Below, piece by piece: positions 1 through 12,074 of a stretch of DNA of 64,000 nucleotides (within the stretch, counting starts at the first letter, position 1; each line of letters opens with the position of its first letter). Below the pieces are notes generated by a model. The model had not been told where the DNA came from. It did not search any database and saw nothing but the letters and a program-made list of their open reading frames with translations. Source of the stretch: Piromyces finnis (taxonomy: Eukaryota > Neocallimastigomycota > Neocallimastigomycetes > Neocallimastigales > Neocallimastigaceae). A program made the position numbers and the translations under genes. Where the stretch lies: contig MCFH01000054.1 of the NCBI GenBank assembly GCA_002104945.1, positions 124,001-188,000 on the forward strand, in the 5' to 3' direction.

Positions 1-52
1 TAATACTAATACTAATACTAATACTAATACTAATACTAATACTAATACTAAT
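1..52. repeat. (TAATAC)n hexanucleotide microsatellite
   Basis: The window opens inside a run of perfect TAATAC repeats, about eight to nine units, ending near base 52. It is cut by the window edge, so its full length is unknown. The remaining bases to 429 are AT-rich with A and T runs and show no gene. Confidence 0.9.
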
Positions 53-429
53 AAAGTTTTTATAATAATACCAACAATAACAACAACCAATAAAAGAGCA
101 ATAATAATGAAAATTTATTAAAGAATACTATATTTTTTTATTAATACTGTTTCTCTAACTGATTATAAAAGTTGTTAATATTTTATTATTATTTTTATTA
201 CTATAAAATGTTTTTTACTGAATATATAATCTAAAAAAAAAAAAAAAAAATGAATGATTGAATAAACTTAAAAATATTTACATTTAAATATTTTAAAAAA
301 AAATAATTATAAAATATATAAACAGAAAGGTGAAAAAAAAAGATTATTAAATAGTATATACTATTTTCAATATATATATATTAATTATAATGAATACATT
401 ATGAGAGAGAGGTATGTGTCATTGATTAT

Positions 430-1820
430 TTAATGATTTATAATATTGAATAAAGCTTCTTTAGCATTTTCTTCACCTGTCATAACACCTTCAGTAACAC
501 CAGTATGTGAAAAGCCTTCAGCGATGTATAGGTCAACAGAAGTATTACCAACTCTTTGCATTTGCTCGTATAAACCAAGAGCAATAGATTTAGGAACTGT
601 TTGATCTTCCGAAAAATGGACAATAGTAAAATGCTCAGCACCAAGATAATTAATAGAATGATCAGAATATTCCTTTAAAATATCTGTTGGACATGATTGT
701 TCTGAACCTAAAATGAAAGAAGCAAAAGCTTCAAATTTACTATTTTCAACGGATTCCCCCATTACTCTAGTGTGATAGGAATAAGCATCAAAATCAAATG
801 GGCCACCTAATAAAATAGCTTTTTTAATTGGAGGATAGTGTTGAGTAATAGAATTAACACCGATACCTTTTAATCCAAGAGTAGATTTAAAAAGACCCAA
901 AGCAGTAAGGTGAGCACCAGAGGAATGACCAATAACAATGATATTTTGATTATCTCCACCATATTTATCAATGTTATTGTATATCCAAGCTAGTGAATTA
1001 CCAATATCATAAACCATATCATCCAAATGACCAAATGGGAATTGAACATAATTTGGAATGACACCAACATAGCCTAGTTCATTTAAGAATTCACCAAGTT
1101 TTGAATATAATGTCTTTTCCCCTTTTTTTTTTTTTTTTCAATATTATTATTATAATCAAAGATTTTTTATTATTATAGATATTATGATAGAATAAAAAAA
1201 AAAAAAAGAATATTAGATAATATTTAATTATTATGTTCTATATTTAAATATTAAATTTTTATAAATTTTATTTCTAAAATAATTTTATCTATTAAATTAC
1301 TATCATATAGCCAATCTATATTTATAATGAAAGAGTGATATTAAAAAATCTTTAAAAAAATTTTTTAATTCTTATCTATTCTTACCTAAAAACCAAATAC
1401 CACCATAAATGTAAACAACTACCGGCTTTTTATTATAACTGTCATCTTTATTATAATAGATATCCATACATTTTGAATCGTCATAACATACATTACGCCT
1501 TTAGTACAAATAAAAAAAAAAAAAAAAATTAAATTGATTTTATATAAAATGAAATTTTTAGATTTTATTATTAGTAATTTTTTTTTTTTTATTAAAATTT
1601 TATATATTTTTTTTTTCACAACACTAGTCTCATTTAACAAATTAACAAAATATATATATATATTCAAAATTTTATAGTATACTTACTCTATATCATGAGA
1701 AAAAACGTAATTTCCAAGAGAAGAAACATAGGAACCAATTCCTCCAATTGGGCTACATGTAACTGTACCCCAACAGGCAATAATAACTAAAAAAAGACTT
1801 TGTATATTTAATAATTTCAT
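430..1820 (-). CDS. Secreted alpha/beta-hydrolase, isoprenylcysteine methylesterase / BD-FAE-like
   Basis: Three exons on the minus strand, 1687-1820, 1386-1498 and 430-1121, join in frame to a 312-residue protein. Donors are GTAAGT and GTAAGA-type and the acceptors end in AAG. The first exon encodes a signal peptide (MKLLNIQSLFLVIIACWG), so the protein is probably secreted. The oxyanion region reads VVYIYGGIW; the nucleophile elbow is GHSSGAH with Ser about 149. Asp about 255 (SEDQT) and His about 288 (GFSHTG) complete a plausible triad. The phrases DKYGGD and GHSSGAHL resemble isoprenylcysteine methylesterase and feruloyl-esterase-like (BD-FAE) members of the fold. The usual HGG is YGG here, a position that also varies in the methylesterases. 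The substrate is not predictable; plant cell-wall ester or general carboxylester hydrolysis would fit a secreted gut-fungus enzyme. A paralogue lies at 15187-16373. Confidence 0.85.
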
Positions 1821-3287
1821 TGATATATATAAATATATATATATTCCTTGATATTTTTATTATTAATTTTATTTTATCTTTGTTATTTTATTATTCTTTT
1901 TCTTCCTATTATTTAGTATTATCAATATTTAAAAATAAATAATGTATAAGGTTTTTTTTAAAAGATTACTTTTTTTAAAAAAAAAAAAAAAAAAAAGAAA
2001 TGATGATTTTTTTAATAATTAATTTTTTTTTTAACTGAAAAATTGCCGTTCCATTTTTATATTAAAAAATATTAAATCTTATATTAATATTATTAAAAAA
2101 AAAAGATCAACAATTAAAAAAAAAATTAAATTTTTAATTTGTGTAACCTTTCATAATTTAATATTACACTACATTATTAAATAGGTTATTAACTATATTA
2201 ATTATATTACATTTTAGTACATGTACATAATACAAGTACATGATTCTATTACACGAATCTATATTGTTATTATAAGCCACATACAGTTATATATAATTCT
2301 TAAAAGCACTACAATATATTAAATTAATAATAAATTAAATCCATTAAATGTATTGTTGTACATTGTTATTAAAATAATATTAAATATTTCTGTATTGTAA
2401 TTGTAATTAATAAATATAATAAATATTAAATAATAATAATTATAAAAAAAAGGTCAATAGGATTATTATAATTAGACAAAACCTTTTATCAAGAAATCTT
2501 TTTTTTTTTTTTTCAAAAAAGTTAATCGTCCATTCTTTTAAAGATTATCAATCTTTTTATTTTTTAATAATTTTTCTATTTTATTTTTATTATCAATATA
2601 GTTTTCAATTAAAAAAAATTCTATTAAAAGGTTTACTATAATAAATATACAAACAATTTATCAAGTCTATTTAATCAAGTCTATTTAAAATGTTGATTAA
2701 ATGCCAATTTTATTGTAATTAAACTTTTATACTTTTTTTTATTTTGAATATAATTTTTTTTTTCCTTCATTAAATGTAAATAGAGTTTTTTTTTTTTTTT
2801 TTTTTTTTTTTAACTCTATTTAGAAAAAAAAAAAAAAGGTAAATATATCCATATATCTATTTAAATTTGGTTTGTTATATGCAAATTTATCTTAGATGCA
2901 CAAAAAAGATATAATTATAAAATGTATTATTTTTTTATTTCAATTATATCCACTTTTTTTCTTCTTCTTCATTTTATACATTTTTAAATTTATATATGTA
3001 CATATATGTTTATATTTAATATTATAATTGTTATATATATAAAAAGGTATTATATACCTACATACATATTTAAAATGATGCTTTAATTTAAAAAAAAGAA
3101 TTCATAGTATGACATATTATATATATATTCTTTTTTGAATAAACTACTATGAAAATTATTGTTTATATGTGGAGAAAGAGACGGAGAATGGTTTAAAAGC
3201 AAAAACTATTATTGCTATTACCTAAATTGAGCTAAATAGAGTTAAAAATTGTAGAAAAAAAAAATAAATATATCCTAATGTTAAAAG
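1821..3287. other. AT-rich intergenic region, no gene seen
   Basis: About 1.5 kb of very AT-rich DNA with many A and T runs. A T-tract near 2787-2810 is followed by an A-tract near 2823-2837. No frame shows composition, splice structure or motifs that support a gene. It contains the promoter of the leftward hydrolase. Confidence 0.7.
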
Positions 3288-4181
3288 TTATTGATTAATT
3301 TTCTTTTTTTTCATGTTTAAAACCCTATTCCTAAAAATTCCCCATGCAACCAAAATAACTAATATTCCTGTTAATATTGATAAAAAGGGAATAATATTTA
3401 AAATAAGTAAATTGTTAGGAGTGTATTCTGCGTGTTGATCTTCTTTATTCCAACAGATATTTTTATAGGTAAAATTACTGAGACATTCAAAAGGATGTTG
3501 ACTCAATTCTTGATTTAATTTTTTACATTCGGTTGTCCCTATGGTATCAGTGAAAAGGGTTTCTTCTGTTACTCTAGGTTTACAGTTGTACATTGTAAAT
3601 TTATTAGATTTTAAACATTGATTTCCCTCACATACTTGGGTTAAACAGTTGGTATTATCCAAGCAATGTATTTCATTTTTTTTAGGACAATAGTGATACT
3701 TTAAACTTTCATTCGTACAATAGTAGGGTGAAGTTATATTATTTTTAAAAAAAGATTTTTTTAATGGGTAATCCAATGAATTTACTAATAATTCATTGCT
3801 ATATATGAAATCATTATTGAATTCTTTTTCTTCTTCTTTTCCGTTAAATGTCACATAACAATTTAAATTACCATCCTTATTATTTTGTTGTTCATTTTCC
3901 GGACAAAGAAAAGAAAATAAGCAATAACCATATATATTATTATTTAATAAAGAGTCTTTATCATATAAATTAGTTTCAACATTTGAATTCCTGATTGTCC
4001 TATTAAAAATATTTAAAGGAAGGTAACAACCATTACTATAGTGTGGACAATCCAGATTAGAAAAACATTTTTGTAGTTTTATATTTTTTATAAAATCAAT
4101 TGTATAGTTAGTTGTTAAATAAAGTTCATGTTTGGATTTTTCATATTTATCAATAGAAAAATTATTAACTGTTGATTCCAT
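3288..4181 (-). CDS. Cysteine-rich protein with one C-terminal transmembrane segment, unknown function
   Basis: A single-exon frame of 297 residues. I do not recognise the family. About 16 cysteines are spread over residues 35-245, including a tight cluster (CLDNTNCLTQVCEGNQC), and there are several N-glycosylation sequons (NYT, NRT, NIT, NFT). One strongly hydrophobic segment lies at about residues 258-281 (LLILNIIPFLSILTGILVIL), followed by a short basic tail (RNRVLNMKKKK). This suggests a disulfide-bonded luminal or extracellular domain anchored near its C-terminus. No signal peptide is visible after the start at 4181, which is odd for such a domain; an unseen 5' exon or an unusual insertion route is possible. 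The long frame and non-repetitive composition make it a credible gene. The function is unknown. Confidence 0.7.
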   Translation of the reverse strand: MESTVNNFSIDKYEKSKHELYLTTNYTIDFIKNIKLQKCFSNLDCPHYSNGCYLPLNIFNRTIRNSNVETNLYDKDSLLNNNIYGYCLFSFLCPENEQQNNKDGNLNCYVTFNGKEEEKEFNNDFIYSNELLVNSLDYPLKKSFFKNNITSPYYCTNESLKYHYCPKKNEIHCLDNTNCLTQVCEGNQCLKSNKFTMYNCKPRVTEETLFTDTIGTTECKKLNQELSQHPFECLSNFTYKNICWNKEDQHAEYTPNNLLILNIIPFLSILTGILVILVAWGIFRNRVLNMKKKKINQ

Positions 4182-4730
4182 TGTAATAGTTTTTTTTTTT
4201 TATTTATATTATATATTATATTATACATATATACATATATCCTTTTCTTTTTTTATGTGTGCATTACATATATGCATTACATATATATTCCTTTGTTAGG
4301 ATAGTATTATCATACTATTACTAAATATGATTTTTTTTTTTTTTTTAGTTTTTTATTTTCCAAAAAGTTTTTCTTTTGTTGGTGTTTAAATATTTTTTTT
4401 TTTGGTTTCAAAATTATAATAAATAAAGTTTTATTCTTTAGAATTTCTATTAATTTTTTTTTTTGAAGTCAAATTTTTTTTTTTTTTTTTTTTACAAAAG
4501 AAAGCAAGAATTTAAAAGTTTTTATATAATAAAATAATGGATAAAAGAAAAGTTTTAATCTTTTATCAACTCTTTCTTTTCTATTTATAATAAAAAGTTT
4601 TTTTTTTTATTTTTTATATATATAGAAAGAAAAAAAAAATTGTCAATTGATTTTGAAACAATTCATTTTCATTTTCTTTTCATTCATGCGAGTTTTAATA
4701 AATCAATTTAATATTATTGTTTTGTATATA

Positions 4731-4763
<33 letters not shown>

Positions 4764-5966
4764 TATAATATCATCATAGTTTTCTAATAAAAAAAGATTT
4801 TTATTTTTGAAAAAAAACCTTTCAATTCCCATTCCTTTTTATTCCATTAAAAAAAAAAAACTTTTACTCTTTTACCTTTTAATTAAAGAAAAAAAAATTT
4901 TTATATTTAAAATAATCCTTCTTTAATGAGTCATTTTTTAACATTTATTAATTAAAAAAAGGAAAAATAAAAAAAAAAAAAGAAAAATAAAAAGAAAAAA
5001 GACCATAATAAAATAGAAATTGAAATGATGAAGGTTAAAGTTTACATAATAAAATAAGAAAGAAAAACAAACAAAAGGTTTTTAAAAAAAAAAGTTTTCT
5101 TTCAAATTCAAGTTCATTTGGTCAACATTATTATTCAAATAAATCATAAAATGTAAATTAATATAGAAAATGTAATTGAAAATGTAAACGTAATTGTAAT
5201 TATAGAATTCATATCATAAGGATAAGGATTGAAATAAGGCTATATAAATTATAATAAAAACAAATTATAGTATATATTTTTCATTTTCAATTGCTATAGT
5301 AGGGTATGAAAGAGTGAAAAAAAAGTCTAGCTAAAATTCTGCATGAGCTCGAATTTCTTCTGGCTAAAAAGTCTGGCTAAAATCCCCAAAAATCTAGGAT
5401 AAATAGGAAAAAAAAAAAAAAAGAAACAATAATAGATATTTCATATTAAAAATACAAATTATGAATTCATAAAATGTTTCATTTCGTTTTACACATAAAA
5501 TTATATGATGTCACATGTTTAATACATGTGATTTATTAATAAAATTGATTTTTAGAATTTTCTAAGTATTTTTTTATTTTGGAGACTTTTTTAAAAAAAA
5601 GATAAAAAAAAAAAAGGTTAAGAGTATGATAACTTTCTTTTTTTTTTTAAAGAAAAAAAAAGTAATTAGAATAAACTTCACCCAAAATTCTATTTACAGT
5701 AGATTTTTATTAAAAAACTTTTTATACTAGAAAAAAAAGAAACGTTTATTAATCTTGTCAAAAAATTTATTTTTTATATAATTGCTATAGTTTATTGAAT
5801 ATTAACAGTAAAAAAAAAAAAAAAAAAAAATTATTTTTCTACTGATAATAATACGATCTATAATATACATTTTTTTAAATATATAGGTATGTCGGTAGGT
5901 TTATATGGATATAAATGTATATGTGTGTATGTATGCATGAAGGTGTGAATGTACGTACGCGTGTAT
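4182..5966. other. AT-rich intergenic region with long homopolymers
   Basis: About 1.8 kb of A/T tracts, for example a 28-base A-tract near 4733-4760. A slightly less AT-biased patch lies around 5320-5400 and repeats a GTCTRGCTAAAAT motif twice. I see no gene, tRNA fold or splice-compatible frame. Confidence 0.65.
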
Positions 5967-8881
5967 TTAATCAATTTCATATCTACAAGTAGGACTATGT
6001 TGATGAATATTAAGAATTTATAACATACATAATTTTAAAAAAAGTAATAGTAAAATAAATATTATAATATTATTTATTAGTTGGGATAAGAAATTAAATA
6101 ATTATAATAAATTGGAATAATTTACCATTTATTATGTTCAGCAAACCATATTGATATACAATTCTTGTGATAGATATGTTTGCAAGGAAGTTGTTTAACC
6201 TTTGTTTTTAATTTAAATGATTCCATACATATTACACAACTAAAAATATTGGAATATAAATTAATTTCAGTGGAATTCTAATGAAATAATATCGTTTTTT
6301 TAAGGTAATAATAACATATATGAATAAATAATAAAAAAAAAGAGATAAATTACAAAGAATCTTGTTCAATAACATCTTTTGTGACTTCAATAGTATTAAT
6401 TTTTTTAAATTGACTCATTGAAACTCCTTCATATTTTGGTAATAACATAAATAATGTCCAACATGGCTTTTTTATATATTGATAGATGAATTAAAAGAAA
6501 TGGGTATATTAATAATTATTTAAAAATTATATTATTATAAAGATTAGGAAAAAATAAATATATAAAAAATATTTCTATATAAAATAAATATAATTTTTGT
6601 GTTATATTTATTTTTTTTTTTTTTTTTTGCTTAAATGATAATAACTTACCGTTATTAATAATATAATCACCATTAAAATATAAGTACAAGTAGTAATTAA
6701 TGTGACATAAAAGATAAAGTTATACGAACTACTTTTTATAATGCTATGATCAACATCCTAAATCATCATTATTCATAAAATCATGAAAAAAGAATATATG
6801 GAAAATAATTATTTAAAAATAGATATAATTTAAAAAAAAAAAAAAAAAGAGTATTAGAAGAAAATATTTCTTTATAAATAATTCAATTCAATTAAAATAT
6901 TTTTATATATTTATATTTAATTGAAATTATTTTTATTGATAATTCCAAATTAAATAAAAATAAACTCTAAATATTTCAATTAGAATTATTTTTGTTGTTA
7001 GTGTTATTTCTAAAATTCATTACACATGTATTTTGAGGATCTTTTAAAATATTTATTCCAATAGGAAGCATAATTAATTGAACAGTATCAATTAGACTTT
7101 GGAAACCCCATAAAATTTTTGCTATAAATAGTCTTTTATATAAAGTAGAAATGATTAAAATATATATGTATATATATGTATATAAAATAAAAGTTAAAAC
7201 GATATATTTATATATAGAATAATGTTAATAAATAAAAAAATAATATAATATATATATTGATAAATAAATCAATAAATAAAACAATAGAACATATATAAAG
7301 AATATATATATATTTTTTTATCCTATATACCTTCTATGCATTCGATAATTAATTTGATAAATTTTATGAGGTAAATAAATGATTAGTAAACCATTTAGAA
7401 TGAGTTGAGCGATAGAAATGCAAATATAAAACATGGAAAATAGTTTATAATTTTTGAAACAATCCACTTTATAATCAATTGAAAAAGATCTAATTCCAAA
7501 AAGTAAAATAAGTAAGGAAAATAAAAATTTGATAATACACCATAATCTTTATATACCAATGTCATTATTGTTTATTTTTTTTTTTTGACATTGAGATTAT
7601 CAACAGTATATATATTTTTATATATAGAGGTATATAGATAGTATAAATAGATAAATATGGATAAATGAAAATATAGAAATAAGGAAAAGAAAAATTCAAT
7701 ATTATAATTATTATTATTATTAGTAGTAGTAATAGTAATAGTAATAGTAGTAATAGTAGTAATAGTAGTAGTAGTAATAGTATTAGTATCAATTTATGAA
7801 TTATTAAAATGACTTGTATTAAAAGGATTAAAAAAAAAAAAAAACTATCAATTGATTGATCGATCGGTTACTATATATAATCTTACCTCCAAGTATTCCA
7901 AGCTGTATGGGTTGGTTCTAATTCTTCTCGTGTTAAATCATTAAAATTATTTGTTTCATTACTACTGGTGGAAATCGTTGTCATGATTTCATTTTGAAAA
8001 CAATAATTATTGTTATAATTGGTATCGTCATGAACGGAATAGGTATCATTAATAAAGAGAATATTACTTGGATGATGAATATCATTTTTATTTAAGGTTG
8101 TTGTTGTTGTTGTTGTTGTGTTTGTCGTGGTGGTAGTAGTTGTGGTATCTTCCATTTGTATTTTTTTCTTTTTAATATAATCATTATAAATATCATCGTA
8201 AATGGAATGGGAAGAAGAAGGAGTACCTTGATCTACCACTATAGTTTCCGTTGAACAGAAATTACTATCTGCTGAAGCAAGCGTACCATGAATAATATCA
8301 CATTCTGATTTGTCTGGTTCTAGTATTTTATTTTCATCACTATCACCACAATACGAACTGGAGCATAAATAGTTTAATGGATGTAGATGATCATGATGAT
8401 CATGGTCATTTCGATTTTTTTGACCGACATAAGGAGTATTGGATTTTTTCATTTGATCATTAAATGTGGAGTTATGATTGATATTTTGATTTTCATTATA
8501 AATATTAATCTTAATTTCATTATTAGTTATTGTTCCGGTATAAGGATTGGTATTTTTAATATTTTTATCTTTATCCTTATTATCATTATCATCATCATCA
8601 TTCATATCTTTATTTTTATTGTTACTACTACCAATACTGCTATGATTAAGATTTGAAGTAAGTCCGCTAAATAATGGTCTTTTCTTTTTTTCATTGATAG
8701 GACAATCGATTTCTTCATCAAATGGATAGTCTTTTTTATTTTCTTTCAAAGATTCACTGATAGTATACGGCTTTTCATTCGAGATTACTTTATCATTATT
8801 TGAATTATGACTATAACTATGACTATGATGATGATTGTTGTTGCTATTGCTACTATTAGTATTACTATCCAAATTATCCAT
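5967..8881 (-). CDS. Multi-pass transmembrane RING-H2 finger protein (putative E3 ubiquitin ligase)
   Basis: Seven exons on the minus strand (7887-8881, 7331-7546, 7024-7132, 6650-6757, 6354-6466, 6126-6239, 5967-5994) join without frame error to 560 residues. Residues 1-330 are low complexity: Asn/Ser/His-rich, a poly-Asp stretch and a poly-Thr run. Four or five hydrophobic segments follow (about 333-352, 370-392, 407-432, 450-490). The C-terminus is a RING-H2 finger: CVIC, then CKHIYHKNC, then CPTC at residues 552-555. The last zinc pair depends on splicing a 28-nt terminal exon, which rebuilds the first Cys codon across the intron. RING-H2 membrane proteins recruit E2 enzymes to ubiquitinate membrane or luminal-quality-control substrates; that activity is inferred from the motif. 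The exon 3/4 border (donor GTAATG at 7023) is the least certain. Intron 1 holds a trinucleotide repeat. Confidence 0.88.
7703..7790. repeat. (TTA/GTA/AAT)n trinucleotide microsatellite in an intron
   Basis: A degenerate run of TTA, TAG and TAATAG units within the first intron of the RING-H2 gene. It reads as poly-Leu or similar in translation and should not be taken as coding. Confidence 0.85.
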
Positions 8882-9442
8882 ATTATATATGAATTATTTA
8901 ACTGGTGTTTTTTTAAGTAAATCCAATAATATTATTACAATTTTACTTTTTAGACTATTATTATTATTTTATTGTTGTTATTAATATTTTTTTTTTGAAT
9001 AATATATATATTATATATAATAAATAGTAATTATACTAATTTAGAAGGAAGAATTAAAAAAAAAAGTTTGGCTTTAATTTAAATGCAATTTGTCGTTCAA
9101 GAATTTAAATATCAATTAAATTACCGAAAAATATTTTACTAAAAAATTATTATATATATTATTAAAAAAAAAAAAAAAAAAAGTTTAAACGTAAAAAAAA
9201 AAAAAAAAAGAAAGAAATGTATATATGGGTGTGAATGTGAATGCCTATCAAAAGATATTTGTCAAAAGTTATTTTTTAAACAATTTCCTTTTTTTTTTTT
9301 TTTAAATATATATATATATATATATAAGATAGTTTATAAAAAAGAATAGTATGAAAAGTAATGAAAGATATATTAATAAATAAAAAAAAAATTATTTAAA
9401 ATTTTATAGACATTTAAAATAAAAAAATATATATATATATAT

Positions 9443-9479
<37 letters not shown>

Positions 9480-11402
9480 CGTTCTTTCGTTCTTTCTTCT
9501 TTTATAATATATATAATGTGGTAAAAATAAAAAAATAAAAATAAAAAAAAAAAAAAAAATTAATGTTTTGAATATAAATATTTTTTTTTTTTTTTTTTTG
9601 ACATTTTATCCTTTTTTTTTAAATATTAAAATTTTAAAATTTTTTTTTAAAGTTTATTTTCCTTTTTTTCTTTTTCTTTTTCTTTTTCTTTTTCTTTTTC
9701 TTTTTTTTCTTTTTATTACAACAATACCAACCAACTTTTTTTTTCTTTTATTCATTCCTATCTTAAAACCATGATTTTTCTTTTTTTTTTTTCTTAAAGA
9801 AAATTATACAACAATTATTCAATAATTTTATTTATTTTTTCGATTCATACCAACTCTACCATAAAAAATAAACTCTTTCTTTTCCAAATTAAAAAACTTT
9901 TTTTTTTTTTTTTTTCATTCTCTTTGACCTCTTTTTTTTTTTTTTTAAACAAACAAACAAACAAACAAAAAAAAAAGTTTCTTCTTTCTATTTTAAACTT
10001 TTTTTTTTATAATTTTTTTTTATTATTTTTAATTTTTTTTTTTTATTATTAATTTATTGACATTTTGTTTTGGTTTTGGTTTTTTGCCTTTGCTTATTTA
10101 TATTTCAATTTTTTTTTTATTTTATATATAATTCAATTTTGAAATTTTTTTTTTCTTTCTTTCTTTTTTTTTTTTTTTTTACTTTCTTTAAACCTTCAAT
10201 AAAAACTATTTTTTTATTAAAAGTTTTTTTTTTCTTGTTTCAACTCTTTTTTTTTTTTTCTATTTTTCTTTTCTTTCTTTCCCTTCTTTTATAGATATAT
10301 AAAAAAAAAAGGTGAGAAAATAAAAGAATATGAAAAAAAAAATATTTAAAATTAAAAAAAAAAGTTGAATCTTTTTATCTATACGATAATTTATTTTTTA
10401 TTTATGAACGTTATATTATTTGTATCATTATTTTTATGTCTTTTGGAATGTTTTTCTTTTTCTTTCAATTTCTCTTTTTCTTTCGTTTTTTTTTTTTTCC
10501 TCTCTAAATTCTTTTTTTTTTTTTTTTTTTTTTTTTTTGTTTTTCATTACGATATAAAGTGTTGTTTTATAGAGTATTCGATAAATTTTTTTATTTTTTT
10601 GTCTAGTCATTAAATGGATAAATATATCTATTTGAATGAATAAAAATTTAAATTCCTATATATATATATATATTATGAATATATAATAATTTCTAAAGTT
10701 ATGTCTAATTTATATTTATAATCTTTTTTTTTTTTTTTTCATTACTATGTCTTTTTTTTTTTTTCGATTTATTATTACCCTGTATTATTATAATATAAAT
10801 AATAATATTTTTGATTTCTTTTCGTTTTATCGTATATTTATATATATGTTGTATGTTAAATTAGAAATAATTGAAATAAATAAATAAAAAAAAAAAGAGA
10901 AAAATAAAAAAAAAATACAATGTCTTTTTTTTTTATTTTATTTTTTTATTTATTTATCCTATATATATAACATTGTTAAAAAGGTTGTTGATAATAAATA
11001 TTTAAAAAAAAAAAGTAAAATTGATAAACTGGGATAGAAAATTATTTTAATAAAATTGATTAAAATAAATTAAGAAAATTATACCAACAATATTGGTTTT
11101 TTCCTTTTTTTTTTTTTTTTTTGATGCTATTTATAATAATGAAAAAAAAAAAAAAAGTTGTTTAAAAAAAAAGATAATCTATCATTATATATACTAAATG
11201 GATGATTGATTCTTTCTTTTTTTTTTTTACAACTTCTTATTGTATTATTATTATCGAGTAGTATATATAAAACAGGTGTTATTGTACTGAAAATTAAAAA
11301 TGGTTAAAAGATATAGATTTGGAAGTAGAAAAAAATGAAAAAAAAAAACGATGATGCTATTTATTTTTGACTTTTAATTCATCTGTTTTTTATGGTGTGA
11401 TT
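8882..11402. other. Homopolymer-rich intergenic region
   Basis: About 2.5 kb dominated by T- and A-tracts, including a T-run of roughly 35 bases ending at 9479 followed by CGTTCTTT repeats, and a CTTTTT repeat at 9668-9710. Frames here translate to Phe/Leu runs and have no protein-like composition. It separates the divergent ends of the RING-H2 gene (5' side) and the MYND gene (3' side). I see nothing functional. Confidence 0.7.
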
Positions 11403-12074
11403 TTAACAAATAGCCTTAACAGATTTGATACTTTCATGAATCTTTTCAACCTTATTTAAAGTTAAACGAAGACGTTCAGTAAAACTTTCCATTTTTTCAT
11501 TTTGTTCAGCAATAGTACTCTTTGTCTTATTTAAGAAGAAAAGAGCATCTTCTCTATCATACATTAATTTTTGTTTTTCTTTCTTTAATTCTTGAAGTTC
11601 AGCAATAAGTTTACTTTGGTCAAAAGATTCATTCTTAACATCCTTTTCAACTGGTTTTGATGGAGCAAGAGAACCAGACTTATTAGATTGACTACTTAAT
11701 TGTGGAGATTGTTGTTGTTTTTTACCTTGCTTTAATTGTGGAGAGCTACTTGGATTTTGTTGTTGTTGTTGTTGTTGTTGTTGATGTTGCTTCTTTTGGT
11801 TTAACTTTGGAGAAGTAACTTTTTGTTGTTGGTTTAATTGTGGACTCTTAATACTTTGTTGAGATTGACTTTGTTGTTGTTGAAGTTGTAAAGCTCTCTT
11901 CTTACAAGCACGCTTATGTTGTTTCCAGTGAGATTTTTGACATTCCTTTGAACAGTATTTAGCTTGTCCACATTGAGAGCAAGACTTAAACATAGGTTGT
12001 CCTTGAACCCATTTCTTTTGACAAGCTGGGTTAGAACAAGCAACGTCACGCTTATTATTATTATTTCCTGCCAT
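11403..12074 (-). CDS. MYND-type zinc-finger protein with Gln-rich linker and C-terminal coiled coil
   Basis: Single exon, 223 residues. Residues 13-57 form a MYND-type zinc finger: CSNPAC, CSQCGQAKYCSKEC, then HWKQHKRAC. The first pair is C-x4-C rather than the commoner C-x2-C. Residues 60-145 are a Gln/Ser/Pro/Lys-rich linker with a poly-Gln run and repeated SPQLNQ-like units. Residues 148-215 are charged with heptad-like leucines (LIAELQELKKEKQKL), predicting a coiled coil. MYND fingers bind proline-rich partner peptides, so this is likely a protein-interaction adaptor. No SET or other catalytic domain is present. Base composition is clearly less AT-rich than the flanks, supporting a real expressed gene. 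Confidence 0.9.
   Translation of the reverse strand: MAGNNNNKRDVACSNPACQKKWVQGQPMFKSCSQCGQAKYCSKECQKSHWKQHKRACKKRALQLQQQQSQSQQSIKSPQLNQQQKVTSPKLNQKKQHQQQQQQQQQNPSSSPQLKQGKKQQQSPQLSSQSNKSGSLAPSKPVEKDVKNESFDQSKLIAELQELKKEKQKLMYDREDALFFLNKTKSTIAEQNEKMESFTERLRLTLNKVEKIHESIKSVKAIC

Noticed and set aside
1419-1667. 82-codon minus-strand frame
   Set aside because: It covers an intron and part of exon 2 of the hydrolase in the wrong frame.
5320-5400. Possible tRNA-like patch with repeated GTCTRGCTAAAAT words
   Set aside because: No cloverleaf, T-loop GTTCRA or CCA-side stem could be drawn.
9568-10613. Three Phe-rich frames
   Set aside because: They arise from T-tracts and CTTTTT repeats; no start context, motif or splice partner.
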